Positions 18,377-28,136 of a stretch of 64,000 nucleotides of DNA are shown piece after piece. Within the stretch, counting starts at the first letter, position 1. The number at the start of each line of letters is the position of its first letter. Below the pieces are notes generated by a model that was given only the letters and a program-made list of their open reading frames with translations, was not told the origin of the DNA and searched no databases. The translations under genes were made by a program, and so were the position numbers. The stretch is from the NCBI RefSeq assembly GCF_017743975.1, contig NZ_JAGHRC010000005.1, forward strand, positions 124,001 to 188,000. Direction: 5' to 3'. This stretch comes from Ruegeria sp. R14_0 (GTDB taxonomy: Bacteria > Pseudomonadota > Alphaproteobacteria > Rhodobacterales > Rhodobacteraceae).

Positions 18377-20775
18377 GCGTGACCAGACCCCTCCCCCATG
18401 ACGCGGCACCTCTGCATGTCTCCGGTTCAGCGCGCTATGTGGATGACATCCCGACGCCCAAGGGCAGCCTGCATCTTGCCTTTGGTCTGAGCCCAATCGC
18501 CAAAGGTAAGATCACCGCGATGGACCTGTCGGCTGCAAAAGCCGCCGATGGGGTGGTTATGGTAATGACGGCCGAGGATCTGCCCTTTGCCAACGATGTC
18601 TCCCCTTCGATCCATGACGAACCGCTGCTGTCGGACGGCACCGTTCACTACATCGGCCAACCGGTGTTTCTGGTCGTCGCCACAAGTCATCTGGCCGCCC
18701 GAAAGGCGGCGCGATTAGGCAAGATCGACTATGCCGAGGAAACCCCAATCCTGACGGTCGAAGAAGCGCTGGCCGCCGACAGCCGGTTCGAGGACGGCCC
18801 ACGCATCTACGCGAAAGGCGATGCGGACGCGGCCATCGCGCGTTCAACCCATGTAATCCAGGGCACCTTCGAGATTGGCGGGCAAGAGCATTTCTATCTG
18901 GAAGGCCAAGCCGCTCTGGCCGTGCCAAATGAGGGTGCGGATATGCTGGTGCACAGCTCAACCCAGCACCCGACCGAGATTCAGCACAAAGTGGCCGATG
19001 CATTGGGCGTTCCCATGCACGCCGTCCGGGTCGAAACCCGCCGGATGGGCGGAGGGTTTGGTGGCAAGGAAAGCCAGGGCAACGCGCTGGCTGTTGCCTG
19101 CGCCGTGGCCGCGCGGGCGACCGGCAAAGCATGCAAGATGCGCTATGACCGCGACGATGACATGATCATCACCGGCAAGCGCCATGCCTTCCGCATCGCG
19201 TACAAGGCCGGCTTCGATGAGAACGGGCACATTCAGGGCGTGTCCTTCCACCACTATGCGATCTGCGGCTGGGCGCAGGATCTGTCCTTGCCCGTTGCCG
19301 ACCGCGCAATGCTGCATTCGGACAACGCCTATCTGCTGCCCAATGCGCGGATCGAAAGCCATCGGCTCAAGACCAACACTCAATCCGCCACCGCTTATCG
19401 CGGGTTCGGCGGGCCTCAGGGGATGGTTGGGATCGAACGCGTGATGGACCACGCCGCGTATGAGCTGGGTTTGGACCCGGTGGAACTGCGTTGCCGGAAC
19501 TACTACGAACCGGCACATACAGTCGCCGAGACGCAGCCAGCAGAGAAACCACTGGGTCACCCCGACCCGCACGAAGACCTGACCAGCCGGGGCGCGGTGG
19601 AAATGGGCGACGCGCCTGTTCGCCCGCTGCCCGCCGGCGGCAATACCACGCCCTACGGGATGGAGGTCAGCGACTTTGAACTGCACGGCATGACCGAAGC
19701 GCTGCTGAAATCCAGCGACTATGCCGCGCGCAAGGATGCGATCCAGAAATGGAACGCCGAGCACGACGTCATCAAAAAGGGCATAGCCTTCTCTCCGGTC
19801 AAGTTTGGGATTTCTTTCACTCTGACCCACCTGAATCAGGCAGGCGCGTTGGTGCATGTGTATCAGGACGGCTCGGTCCACCTGAATCACGGCGGGACCG
19901 AGATGGGTCAGGGCCTGTTCCAGAAGGTCGCACAAGTCGCCGCATCGCGCTTTGGTATTCCGCTGGAGATGGTCAAGATCACCGCCACGGATACGGCCAA
20001 AGTGCCCAACACCTCGGCGACCGCCGCATCGTCGGGCAGTGACCTGAACGGCATGGCCGTGAAAGCCGCCTGCGACACGATCCGGGACCGGATGGCCGAC
20101 TATCTGGCCGAGCGGCATCAGGCCGATCCTTCGACAGTCACCTTCTCGGACGGTTACGTCTCGGTCGGAGAGGAACGCTATACCTTCGCCGAAGCCGCCG
20201 CGCTGGCCTACCAGGGCCGCATCAGCCTTTCGGCGACAGGCTTTTACAAAACGCCGAAGATCGAGTGGGACCGGATCAAAGGTCGTGGCCGCCCGTTCTT
20301 TTACTTTGCCTACGGCGCGTCGGTCACCGAGGTGGCCGTCGATACCCTGACCGGCGAAAACCGCATTCTGCGCACCGACATCCTGCATGACGCGGGTGCG
20401 TCGCTAAACCCGGCACTGGATATCGGGCAGGTTGAAGGCGGCTATGTGCAGGGCGCAGGCTGGCTGACAACCGAAGAGCTGGTCTGGGACGGCAAGGGCA
20501 ACCTGCGCACCCATGCGCCGTCGACCTACAAGATCCCGGCCTGTTCGGATCGACCGGACGTTTTCAACGTCGCGCTCTGGGATGCAGAAAATCGCGAGGA
20601 TACGATCTATCGCTCGAAGGCGGTCGGAGAGCCGCCCTTCATGCTGGGTATCTCTGCCTGGCTTGCCCTGTCGAATGCGGTGGCAGCCTGTGGTGAAGAT
20701 TACCCAGCGTTGGATGCGCCCGCCACCGCCGAACAGGTCTGGCGCGGCGTCCAAAGGATGAAGGGAGGCATCTGA
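18373..20775 (+). CDS. xdhB: Xanthine dehydrogenase large (molybdopterin) subunit
   Basis: The 800-residue protein oxidises hypoxanthine and xanthine to urate at a molybdenum-cytosine/pterin centre. Molybdopterin contacts are seen in [22 protein letters not shown] and [14 protein letters not shown]. The catalytic glutamate is in [11 protein letters not shown] near the C-terminus. The length and motifs match the bacterial XdhB type, not the CoxL (CO dehydrogenase) type, which carries a different active-site loop. The stop codon overlaps the xdhC start by one base. Confidence 0.96.
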   Translation: MSVTRPLPHDAAPLHVSGSARYVDDIPTPKGSLHLAFGLSPIAKGKITAMDLSAAKAADGVVMVMTAEDLPFANDVSPSIHDEPLLSDGTVHYIGQPVFLVVATSHLAARKAARLGKIDYAEETPILTVEEALAADSRFEDGPRIYAKGDADAAIARSTHVIQGTFEIGGQEHFYLEGQAALAVPNEGADMLVHSSTQHPTEIQHKVADALGVPMHAVRVETRRMGGGFGGKESQGNALAVACAVAARATGKACKMRYDRDDDMIITGKRHAFRIAYKAGFDENGHIQGVSFHHYAICGWAQDLSLPVADRAMLHSDNAYLLPNARIESHRLKTNTQSATAYRGFGGPQGMVGIERVMDHAAYELGLDPVELRCRNYYEPAHTVAETQPAEKPLGHPDPHEDLTSRGAVEMGDAPVRPLPAGGNTTPYGMEVSDFELHGMTEALLKSSDYAARKDAIQKWNAEHDVIKKGIAFSPVKFGISFTLTHLNQAGALVHVYQDGSVHLNHGGTEMGQGLFQKVAQVAASRFGIPLEMVKITATDTAKVPNTSATAASSGSDLNGMAVKAACDTIRDRMADYLAERHQADPSTVTFSDGYVSVGEERYTFAEAAALAYQGRISLSATGFYKTPKIEWDRIKGRGRPFFYFAYGASVTEVAVDTLTGENRILRTDILHDAGASLNPALDIGQVEGGYVQGAGWLTTEELVWDGKGNLRTHAPSTYKIPACSDRPDVFNVALWDAENREDTIYRSKAVGEPPFMLGISAWLALSNAVAACGEDYPALDAPATAEQVWRGVQRMKGGI

Positions 20776-21710
20776 TGGGGTTTGATCGAGAGGCTTTGAG
20801 GGAGGCGGTCAAAATCCACGGGCGTGTGATCCGGGTGGTCATCGCCGCGATCAAGGGGTCATCCCCGCGCGAGGTCGGCGCCGCGATGCTTGTTTGGGAG
20901 AACGGGCAATCCGGCACCATCGGCGGCGGAACGCTAGAGTTTCAGGCGGCTGAGGCAGCGCGATCGCAGGCGGCATCCATACGCCAGACACACCATGCGC
21001 TTGGCCCGGACATGGGCCAGTGCTGTGGCGGGGCCGTTACCCTGCTGAGCGAAGTCTATGACGTTAAGGCCGTTGAACAGCTGAACGACACAATCATCGC
21101 ACGCTCGGCCTCGGGCGGCGACATGCCCCTGTCGGTCAAACGTTTGCTGGCGCAAGCCCGCGGTCAGGGTGTCAAACCCGACCCGCAGCTGATTGATGGA
21201 TGGATGGTCGAGCCGGTGCACGAACCCACGCGCAACCTTTGGATCTGGGGCGCAGGTCACGTCGGCCGGGCTCTGGTCGATGTCCTGTCTCCGCTGCCCG
21301 ATCTTGCAATCACATGGGTCGATACCGGGCCCGAGCGGTTTCCGGATGTCATCCCCAGCGGTGTGACCCCGGTTCCGGCGGCCAAGCCGGCCGAACTGGT
21401 CCGCCACGCACCACGCGATGCAGAGCATCTAGTGCTTACTTATTCACACAATCTGGATCTGGAACTGTGCAACAGGCTGCTTTTGCATGATTTCCGCTTT
21501 GCTGGCCTGATCGGCTCAGCTACGAAATGGGCGCGATTCCGGTCCCGGTTGGCCGCTTTGGGGCATACGCCAGAGCAGATTGGCCGGATCACCTGTCCGA
21601 TCGGGGACCCTGCGTTGGGCAAACACCCGCAGATGATCGCAGTTGGTGTCGCGGCGCAAATCCTGCGCCCTGCCCGGCAGAACGAAAGAAAAAAGGACCT
21701 GAGCGCGTGA
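20775..21710 (+). CDS. xdhC: Xanthine dehydrogenase accessory protein XdhC
   Basis: The 311-residue protein belongs to the XdhC/CoxI family, which binds molybdenum cofactor, helps its sulfuration and hands it to XdhB. The N-terminal XdhC domain holds ATIKGSSPREVGA-like sequence (IKGSSPREVGAAMLV) and GGGTLEF. A Rossmann domain begins at about residue 155 (LWIWGAGHVGRALVDVL). It is not part of the final enzyme. Its stop overlaps the GTG start of the following ABC ATPase (GTGA), which ties the transporter to the xdh operon. Confidence 0.94.
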   Translation: MGFDREALREAVKIHGRVIRVVIAAIKGSSPREVGAAMLVWENGQSGTIGGGTLEFQAAEAARSQAASIRQTHHALGPDMGQCCGGAVTLLSEVYDVKAVEQLNDTIIARSASGGDMPLSVKRLLAQARGQGVKPDPQLIDGWMVEPVHEPTRNLWIWGAGHVGRALVDVLSPLPDLAITWVDTGPERFPDVIPSGVTPVPAAKPAELVRHAPRDAEHLVLTYSHNLDLELCNRLLLHDFRFAGLIGSATKWARFRSRLAALGHTPEQIGRITCPIGDPALGKHPQMIAVGVAAQILRPARQNERKKDLSA

Positions 21711-23224
21711 CCACTCCACTTCTGAGCTTACAAGGGCTGACCAAAGCCTATCCCGGCGTCGTGGCCAACGACCAAGTGTCCTTTGACATCGGTGAGGGCG
21801 AAGTTCATGCCCTGCTGGGCGAAAACGGCGCGGGCAAGTCCACGTTGGTCAAGATGATCTATGGGTTGGTCAAACCCGACAGCGGTACGATGCTGCTGCG
21901 TGGCCAACCCTTTGCCCCGCCCGAACCACGCGCGGCGCGAGCCGATGGGATTGCGATGGTGTTCCAGCATTTCTCGCTGTTCGATGCGCTGAACGTAGCC
22001 GAAAACATCGCGCTGGGGATGGAGAACCCCCCTCCGATGGGTGATCTGGCCTCGCGTATCCGCGAAGTGTCCGAGACGTACGGGCTGCCTTTGGATCCCT
22101 ACCGGACCGTTGGTGACCTGTCTGCGGGCGAGCGTCAGCGCGTCGAGATCATCCGTTGTCTGTTGCAGGACCCCAAGCTTTTGATCATGGACGAGCCGAC
22201 TTCGGTTCTGACACCGCAAGAGGTCGATATCCTATTTGAAACGCTCAATAAATTGCGGTCCGAGGGCACGTCGATCCTCTATATCTCGCACAAGCTGGAA
22301 GAGATACGCACCTTGTGTGACCATGCCACGATCCTGCGGTTGGGCAAGAATGTGGGCGAATGCGTTCCGTCCGAGACCTCGGCACGGGACATGGCCGAGA
22401 TGATGGTGGGCTCGACCCTGCAAACGCCCGAACGTTCGGGGCGTGACTTTGGTGAGGTTGCGCTGGATGTCAGTGGGTTGTCGGTGCCCTCGCCCTCGGA
22501 ATTCGGGACGGCGCTGAAGAACATTCACATGACGGTTCGCAAAGGCGAGGTTCTGGGCGTCGGGGGCGTCGCCGGCAACGGGCAGGACGAGCTGCTGGGC
22601 GTGCTGTCAGGCGAGATCACCACAGCCGCTGACGCGATCAAGTTCAACGGCCAGGCGATCGGCAAACTGGGGCCGACGGCGCGTCGCAAGTTGGGCGTTC
22701 TGACCGCGCCCGAAGAAAGACTGGGCCATGCGGCTGCGCCGGACATGAGCCTAACTGAAAACGCCTTGCTGACCGGATCGGTCCGGGAAGGGCTTGAAAA
22801 CAACGGCTTCCTGAAGTGGGCCGAGACCAAGAGCTTTGCCGAGAAGATCATCAGCGCTTTTGACGTACGTACGCCCGGTCCCGAAAACGCGGCGCGTTCG
22901 CTATCGGGCGGAAATCTGCAGAAATTCGTGATTGGACGCGAAGTGTTGCAAAACCCTGACGTGCTGGTGGTGAACCAACCGACATGGGGGGTGGATGCGG
23001 CGGCGGCGGCGTCGATCCGGCAGGCCATTCTGGATCTGGCCGCCAAGGGAACGGCAGTGATCTGTATCAGCCAGGATCTGGATGAGCTGATGGAAATCTC
23101 GGACAGTTTTGCTGCCCTGAACGAAGGTCGCCTAAGCGCCCCGCGCGAAACCACGGGCCTGACCGTTGATGAGATCGGCCTGATGATGGGTGGCGCGCAC
23201 GGGATGGAGGTGGCGCATGTGTGA
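21707..23224 (+). CDS. ABC transporter ATP-binding protein of the nucleoside/purine (BmpA) type
   Basis: The 505-residue protein fuses two ATPase domains, as in sugar and nucleoside importers. Domain 1 has Walker A GENGAGKST, signature LSAGERQRVEI and Walker B LLIMDEPTS. Domain 2 has a degenerate P-loop (GVAGNGQDELL) and Walker B VLVVNQPTWG, where the usual Asp-Glu is changed, as is normal in this family. The GTG start at 21707 overlaps the xdhC stop, with AAGGA upstream. Co-transcription with xdhABC points to purine or nucleoside uptake. Confidence 0.9.
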   Translation: MTTPLLSLQGLTKAYPGVVANDQVSFDIGEGEVHALLGENGAGKSTLVKMIYGLVKPDSGTMLLRGQPFAPPEPRAARADGIAMVFQHFSLFDALNVAENIALGMENPPPMGDLASRIREVSETYGLPLDPYRTVGDLSAGERQRVEIIRCLLQDPKLLIMDEPTSVLTPQEVDILFETLNKLRSEGTSILYISHKLEEIRTLCDHATILRLGKNVGECVPSETSARDMAEMMVGSTLQTPERSGRDFGEVALDVSGLSVPSPSEFGTALKNIHMTVRKGEVLGVGGVAGNGQDELLGVLSGEITTAADAIKFNGQAIGKLGPTARRKLGVLTAPEERLGHAAAPDMSLTENALLTGSVREGLENNGFLKWAETKSFAEKIISAFDVRTPGPENAARSLSGGNLQKFVIGREVLQNPDVLVVNQPTWGVDAAAAASIRQAILDLAAKGTAVICISQDLDELMEISDSFAALNEGRLSAPRETTGLTVDEIGLMMGGAHGMEVAHV

Positions 23225-23233
23225 TGCGTTGTG

Positions 23234-23270
23234 TCGCCTTCGGCGAGAGTATTTTCAAAAAGATGAAGAA
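23234..23270 (+). repeat. Short intergenic hairpin element of Rhodobacterales type
   Basis: A small hairpin, TCGCC-TTC-GGCGA, is followed by GAGTATTTT and AAGATGAAG in the 63-bp gap between the ATPase and permease genes. The pattern (GGCG, GAGTATTT, then a purine-rich AAGATGAAG) resembles, from memory, a sequence dispersed in Rhodobacterales genomes. It may attenuate or process the polycistronic mRNA. No second copy was noticed in this window. Confidence 0.35.
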
Positions 23271-23287
23271 CGCAGGGGGATGAGCGG

Positions 23288-24370
23288 GTGATTGTGTTGG
23301 AGAAACGGCCTCAGCCGTCCAAGGCGTGGTCCTATGCCACTCCTGTGGTCGCGGTGTTGGCGACGATGGTGTTTGGCGGCATCTTGTTCGCCATTCTGGG
23401 AAAGAACCCGGTCGAGGCGATTGGCACCATTTTCTGGGAACCGCTGTTTGGCGAGTTCGCCTTTTATTACCGCCCGCAATTGCTGGTGAAAGGCGCGCCG
23501 CTGGTTTTGATCGCTATTGGACTGTCTTTGGGGTTTCGCGCCGGGATTTGGAATATCGGGGCCGAGGGCCAGTACATCATGGGCGCGATCTTTGGTGCGG
23601 CGGCCGGTCTGGCGTTCTATCCGCTGGATGCGTTCTACATTTTCCCGATCATGGTGATCGCTGGCGCGTTTGGCGGCTGGCTATGGGCGATGATCCCGGC
23701 CTTTCTGAAGGTGCGCTTTGGCACGAACGAGATTCTCGTCTCGCTCATGTTGGTCTATGTGGCCGAGCAGATGCTGGCCTCGGTTTCTCTGGGTCTGCTG
23801 AAGAACCCCGAAGGGTTCGGCTTTCCCGGCTCACGCAACCTGCAATCCTATGAGAGTGCCCATAATGCCGAGCTGATCGCAGGGTCGGGAATGCATTGGG
23901 GCGTCGTAACAGCGCTGATTGCTGTGATCTTTGCCTATGTCCTGTTGAACCGGCATATGCTGGGCTTTCACATCCGTTTGACGGGTGAAGCCCCTCGGGC
24001 CGCGAAATTCGCTGGTGTGAACCCGGCGCGCCTGATCCTGTTCTGTCTGGGTCTGTCCGGCGCTCTGGCCGGTCTGGCGGGGATGTTCGAGGTTTCCGGA
24101 CCGTCGGGCGTGGTCAGCATCGATTTCAACGTGGGCTATGGGTTTACAGCGATTATCGTGGCCTTTCTGGGCCGCTTGCACCCGGTGGGCATCCTGCTTG
24201 CCGGTGGCTTGATGGCGCTGACCTATATCGGCGGTGAAATCGCGCAGTCGCAACTGGGTCTGCCCGCCGCTGCCATTCAGGTGTTTCAGGGCATGCTCCT
24301 GTTCTTCCTGCTGGCTTTCGATCTTCTGACAAACTACCGCATCCGTGCGGCCCGTAGCGAGGTAGCGTGA
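23288..24370 (+). CDS. ABC transporter permease (nucleoside/purine type), first subunit
   Basis: The 360-residue inner-membrane protein has about eight to ten hydrophobic helices and belongs to the BPD-transporter-2 (RbsC/NupP-like) permease family. The motif RAGIWNIGAEGQYIMGA is characteristic of the purine/nucleoside branch, and LTGEAPRAAKFAGVNPARL is the cytoplasmic coupling loop. The start is GTG 23288 after GGGGGATGAGCGG. It pairs with the second permease, which follows after one base, to form the translocation channel. Confidence 0.9.
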   Translation: MIVLEKRPQPSKAWSYATPVVAVLATMVFGGILFAILGKNPVEAIGTIFWEPLFGEFAFYYRPQLLVKGAPLVLIAIGLSLGFRAGIWNIGAEGQYIMGAIFGAAAGLAFYPLDAFYIFPIMVIAGAFGGWLWAMIPAFLKVRFGTNEILVSLMLVYVAEQMLASVSLGLLKNPEGFGFPGSRNLQSYESAHNAELIAGSGMHWGVVTALIAVIFAYVLLNRHMLGFHIRLTGEAPRAAKFAGVNPARLILFCLGLSGALAGLAGMFEVSGPSGVVSIDFNVGYGFTAIIVAFLGRLHPVGILLAGGLMALTYIGGEIAQSQLGLPAAAIQVFQGMLLFFLLAFDLLTNYRIRAARSEVA

Positions 24371-24371
24371 C

Positions 24372-25292
24372 ATGGACCTTGGTGAGATTAACCCCGTCCT
24401 TCTGGTCGCCTCGCTGATGGTGGCTGCAACCCCCCTGCTGCTGGCAGCGATCGGCGAGCTGGTCGTCGAGAAAGCAGGCGTTCTGAACCTCGGCGTCGAG
24501 GGCATGATGATCGTGGGCGCCATCAGCGGCTTTGCGATCTCGGTCGAGACCGGATCGCCCTGGCTGGGCTTTATCGCAGCGGCCATTGGCGGCGCGGTGC
24601 TGTCCCTGCTTTTCGTGCTGCTGACGCAGGTGGCGCTGGCCAACCAGGTCGCCAGCGGTCTTGCTTTGACGTTGTTCGGCCTGGGCTTCAGCGCCTTGCT
24701 TGGCCAAAGCTATGTCGGGGTCAAACCGCCCAGCATGGGCGACATCCACATCCCCCTGATCAGCGACATTCCTGTCATCGGGCCGATCCTGTTCCAGCAT
24801 GATCCGATCCTCTATGTCGGGATCGCGCTGACGGCCGCCGTCTGGGCGACACTGAAATACACACGGGTTGGCCTGATCCTGCGCGCGGTGGGCGAGAACC
24901 ACGATGCGGCGCACGCGCTTGGCTACAAGGTCATCAAAATCCGCATCATGGCGATCCTGTTTGGCGGTGCCTGCGCGGGACTGGGCGGAGCTTATATCAG
25001 CCTGATCCGCGTCCCGCAGTGGACCGAGGGGATGACCGCCGGCGTCGGTTGGATCGCACTGGCACTGGTGGTGTTCGCCAGCTGGAAACCGTGGCGAGCC
25101 CTGCTGGGTGCCTATTTGTTCGGCGGTATCACCGTGTTGCAGCTTAATTTGCAGGCAGCGGGCGTTGCCATTCCAGTCGAGTATCTGGCAATGTCGCCCT
25201 ACATCATCACGATCCTTGTGCTTGTGATCCTTTCGGCCGACAAGAGCAGCGCACCTGCCTCACTGGGCCGGACCTTCCATGCCTCGCACTAG
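24372..25292 (+). CDS. ABC transporter permease (nucleoside/purine type), second subunit
   Basis: The 306-residue permease is of the same family as the preceding one but shorter. The signature EKAGVLNLGVEGMMIVGAI is diagnostic of the nucleoside-type second permease. The coupling loop reads AVGENHDAAHALGYKV. It has about eight transmembrane helices. It starts one base after the first permease stop. The binding protein follows after 31 bp. Confidence 0.9.
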   Translation: MDLGEINPVLLVASLMVAATPLLLAAIGELVVEKAGVLNLGVEGMMIVGAISGFAISVETGSPWLGFIAAAIGGAVLSLLFVLLTQVALANQVASGLALTLFGLGFSALLGQSYVGVKPPSMGDIHIPLISDIPVIGPILFQHDPILYVGIALTAAVWATLKYTRVGLILRAVGENHDAAHALGYKVIKIRIMAILFGGACAGLGGAYISLIRVPQWTEGMTAGVGWIALALVVFASWKPWRALLGAYLFGGITVLQLNLQAAGVAIPVEYLAMSPYIITILVLVILSADKSSAPASLGRTFHASH

Positions 25293-25323
25293 GGGCCAAT
25301 TGAACCAACTTGGGGAGTAACAC

Positions 25324-26397
25324 ATGAAATTCACAACACTTCTGGCAAGCGCCGCCATGGCGTTGGGTCTGGCCTCGGGGGCCATGGCCGAAGACAAGAC
25401 CAAGGTCGGGTTCGTCTATGTCGGCCCCGTGGGCGACGGCGGCTGGACCTATGAGCACAACAAAGGCCGCCTGGCCGTGGAAGAACACTTTGGCGACAAG
25501 GTCGAAACCGTGTTCGTTGAATCCGTTCCCGAAGGCCCGGACGCCGAGCGCGTGATGACCCAGATGGCGCTGGAAGGGGCCGATCTGATCTTTACCACCT
25601 CGTTTGGCTACATGGACCCGACCATTAACGTGGCCAAGAAGTTCCCGGACGTGAAGTTCGAGCATGCAACTGGCTACAAGACCGCTCCTAACGTGTCGGT
25701 TTATTCAGCGCGTTTCTACGAAGGCCGCGCTGTGCAGGGCCATATCGCTGGCAACATGACCAAGTCGAACATCATCGGCTATATCGGGTCCTACCCGATC
25801 CCCGAAGTGATCCGCGGCATCAACTCCGCATATATCCACGCCAAGAAGGTGAACCCGGACGTCGAATTCAAGATCGTCTGGGCCTACACCTGGTTTGACC
25901 CGGCGAAAGAGGCTGACGCCGCCACCGTTCTGATCGAACAGGGCGCAGACGTCATCCTGCAACACACCGACTCGACCGCGCCTCAGGCGGCTGCGCAAGA
26001 GGCAGGCAACGTTGTCACCTTTGGCCAGGCCTCGGACATGAGCGAGTACGCGCCTTTCCCGCGCGTGTCCTCGATCATTGACGATTGGGCCCCCTACTAC
26101 ATCGCCCGCACCCAGGCTGTCATGGACGGCACATGGGAAACCGCCAACACATGGGATGGCATCCGCGAAGGCATGGTGGCAATCGGCGAGATCACTGACG
26201 CCGTTCCAGCCGATGTCAAAGAAGAGGCACTGGCGCTGAAAGCCGCCATGGCCGCGGGTGAATACCACCCCTTCACCGGCCCGCTGAAAAAGCAGGACGG
26301 CAGCGACTGGCTGGCCGAGGGTGAAACCGCTGATGACGGTACGCTGGCGGGCATGAACTTCTATGTTGAGGGGCTGGAAGGCGAAATTCCACAGTAA
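25324..26397 (+). CDS. BMP family ABC transporter substrate-binding protein
   Basis: The 357-residue precursor has a Sec signal peptide (about residues 1-22, cleaved after AMA). There is no lipobox cysteine, so it should be free in the periplasm, unlike the lipoprotein members of Gram-positives and spirochaetes. The mature protein is a BmpA/Med-type binding protein (VGFVYVGPVGDGGWTYEHN; FTTSFGYMDP; GADVILQHTDSTAPQ). Purine bases or nucleosides are the likely ligand, given xdhABC in the same operon. A terminator follows. Confidence 0.9.
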   Translation: MKFTTLLASAAMALGLASGAMAEDKTKVGFVYVGPVGDGGWTYEHNKGRLAVEEHFGDKVETVFVESVPEGPDAERVMTQMALEGADLIFTTSFGYMDPTINVAKKFPDVKFEHATGYKTAPNVSVYSARFYEGRAVQGHIAGNMTKSNIIGYIGSYPIPEVIRGINSAYIHAKKVNPDVEFKIVWAYTWFDPAKEADAATVLIEQGADVILQHTDSTAPQAAAQEAGNVVTFGQASDMSEYAPFPRVSSIIDDWAPYYIARTQAVMDGTWETANTWDGIREGMVAIGEITDAVPADVKEEALALKAAMAAGEYHPFTGPLKKQDGSDWLAEGETADDGTLAGMNFYVEGLEGEIPQ

Positions 26398-26424
26398 GCT
26401 TTCGCCTAGTCTTTTGGCTTTTGG

Positions 26425-26454
26425 CCCGCACCTAGGTGCGGGTCTTTTCTTTTC
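26425..26454 (+). terminator. Intrinsic terminator of the xdh-ABC operon
   Basis: The inverted repeat CCCGCACC-TA-GGTGCGGG is followed by TCTTTTCTTTTC. It lies 28 bp after the binding-protein stop and ends the purine operon. Confidence 0.88.
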
Positions 26455-26719
26455 TACGAATCAAAAATTCGACAGGGAATCGCACCTCACAAAGCTCCGG
26501 CGTTGCGCTCAAAAAAGCGGCACTCAGAAAACGATTCCGCGCCAAAAATTTACCAAAACACCAGAGATGACGCGTACTTTGCAACTCAGAATTTAACCGG
26601 CTCGGCAACGTCATCCAATAGCTAGAACATTCCGATATTTAGATGCTTATACGCTTGAGCATCCCCAATTCATGTTCTTTAAGTTGCTTTGTTATGCACG
26701 AGCTAATTTGGGGGTAAAG
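26455..26719. other. A/T-rich intergenic region upstream of the repeat-protein gene
   Basis: About 265 bp without a convincing gene. The base composition is clearly more A/T-rich than the surrounding operons, as is the start of the following gene. It probably contains that gene's promoter; I cannot single out -35 and -10 boxes. Confidence 0.45.
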
Positions 26720-28066
26720 ATGGCGACTACAGAAATTTTCGAACGTGAGATTAACGGAAAACTCTACAAAGTTTGGGTGACTGACGGTTTCATTCAATAC
26801 GTAATTGATGGCGAGATCCGCCATGACATTGAGAACGTTTCACAGTTCCTGGCTGAGGCAGCCAAAGCTATTAACAAACCAAACGCGCAAGACGACACTG
26901 TTGTCGAGAGCAATGGAACAATTAGCGACAACGCTTTGGAAAACTTCCAGAACGGACAAGTCGCCTATGACACCGGCGGCACGTCCCCTTCGATTAACCT
27001 TCAGGATGACGGCACTGAAGTGAAAATTGGCGGAAGCGGTGTCGGTGGAAGTTTCCGGGTAGATTTTGGCACAGGTGCAAATGCCCAAGCCGAGGCCGCC
27101 GAGTTCAAGGAATTTGCCGAAGATCTGTTGGGCAAAGCAACGGCCACCGAACTGGAACAAGTGTCCGGCGTTCAAATCGGTGACTACCTGCGCACGATAA
27201 CTGTCTCGCAACGCGACGATGACATTCAGAAAATTAAGTTCAAACCCACAGGTGAGAAAAAAGATCTCAAGTGGGCCGACGCATTTGTTGACCAACTTGG
27301 TGAGCAGTTTGGCGGCACAAAGACGAAAGACGGAAATGTCGGGGAAGGGTCGACCACACTGAACCCTGCTCAGGTAAAAATCTCAGTGGATGGCCTATCC
27401 GTGGATTTGGGCAGTCAGGGCGTAGGCGGAAAAGAGGTCTGGGCCTTTACGGACCCTCAGGACGCCATTGATTTTCGTGACGCCGTGCTTGAAGCGCTGG
27501 GGCCAGGAGGAGATCGTTCGGGAATTCTGGACGAGGTTATTGAAAACCTGGCCATGGATATGGGCGGGGACATTCTTAAGGATGGAAAGGTCTCGCAAAA
27601 CTACACTGCGTCGCAGATCAAACTGATCGGCGCCGACAAAAACATTGTCGATCTTGGCAGCAAGGGCGTTGGCGGTAAGGAACGTTACGAATTCGAGGAT
27701 CAAGCCGCGGCTTTGAAGTTTATCGACGCGGTACGTGATCTAGTAGGCGTCGAAGCGCATGAAGGCCCGATTCAGGATGAGTTTATCTACAAGGTATCCG
27801 GCGGTGCAGGTATCAGCGGGTCACCCACCTTTGTTGGAAAAGACGCATTCATTGAGTTTATCGGCGACGAATTCGATGGGACGCTCAAGAAAGACGGCGC
27901 GGTCAGCGAAAGCTACAGCGGCGGCGCACGTGTCACCAAAGTAAATGAGGACGGAGCCGAAGTGACGCTTGGCCCCAAAGGTGTGGGCGGCAAAGAGGTC
28001 TGGCATTTCGAAGATAGCGAAGACGCCTTCGCCTTTGTCGAAACCGTCAACGACTTCTTCGGCTGA
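26720..28066 (+). CDS. Acidic multi-repeat protein of unknown function
   Basis: The 448-residue protein matches no family I know. It has no signal peptide, no membrane helix and no cysteine. Four degenerate modules are visible, each with a LGxxGVGGKExWxF-like core: GVGG at residues 107, 234, 316 and 421. Each core is followed by an acidic helix (DPQDAIDFRDAVLEALG, DQAAALKFIDAVRDLVG, DSEDAFAFVETVNDFFG). Modules 2-4 are preceded by a KDGxVxExY-like strand. An N-terminal stretch (residues 1-55) seems related to the strand-helix part. ATG 26720 is chosen after GGGGGTAAAG. It stands alone, with a strong terminator. Modular beta-helix units suggest a structural or binding role. Confidence 0.7.
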   Translation: MATTEIFEREINGKLYKVWVTDGFIQYVIDGEIRHDIENVSQFLAEAAKAINKPNAQDDTVVESNGTISDNALENFQNGQVAYDTGGTSPSINLQDDGTEVKIGGSGVGGSFRVDFGTGANAQAEAAEFKEFAEDLLGKATATELEQVSGVQIGDYLRTITVSQRDDDIQKIKFKPTGEKKDLKWADAFVDQLGEQFGGTKTKDGNVGEGSTTLNPAQVKISVDGLSVDLGSQGVGGKEVWAFTDPQDAIDFRDAVLEALGPGGDRSGILDEVIENLAMDMGGDILKDGKVSQNYTASQIKLIGADKNIVDLGSKGVGGKERYEFEDQAAALKFIDAVRDLVGVEAHEGPIQDEFIYKVSGGAGISGSPTFVGKDAFIEFIGDEFDGTLKKDGAVSESYSGGARVTKVNEDGAEVTLGPKGVGGKEVWHFEDSEDAFAFVETVNDFFG

Positions 28067-28091
28067 TTCACACTAAACCGCGCAAAATAAG

Positions 28092-28119
28092 AATGACCCC
28101 CGTTTGGGGGTCATTTTTT
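28092..28119. terminator. Bidirectional intrinsic terminator
   Basis: A perfect 10-bp stem AATGACCCCC/GGGGGTCATT with loop GTTT is flanked by T runs on both strands. It serves the repeat-protein gene and the convergent membrane-fusion-protein gene. Confidence 0.92.
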
Positions 28120-28136
28120 GTGGGCTGAGCTATCTT

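Noticed and set aside
18958..20388. Open frame of 476 codons on the minus strand opposite xdhB
   Set aside because: Antisense to XdhB. The composition is rich in His, Arg and Gly without any motif.
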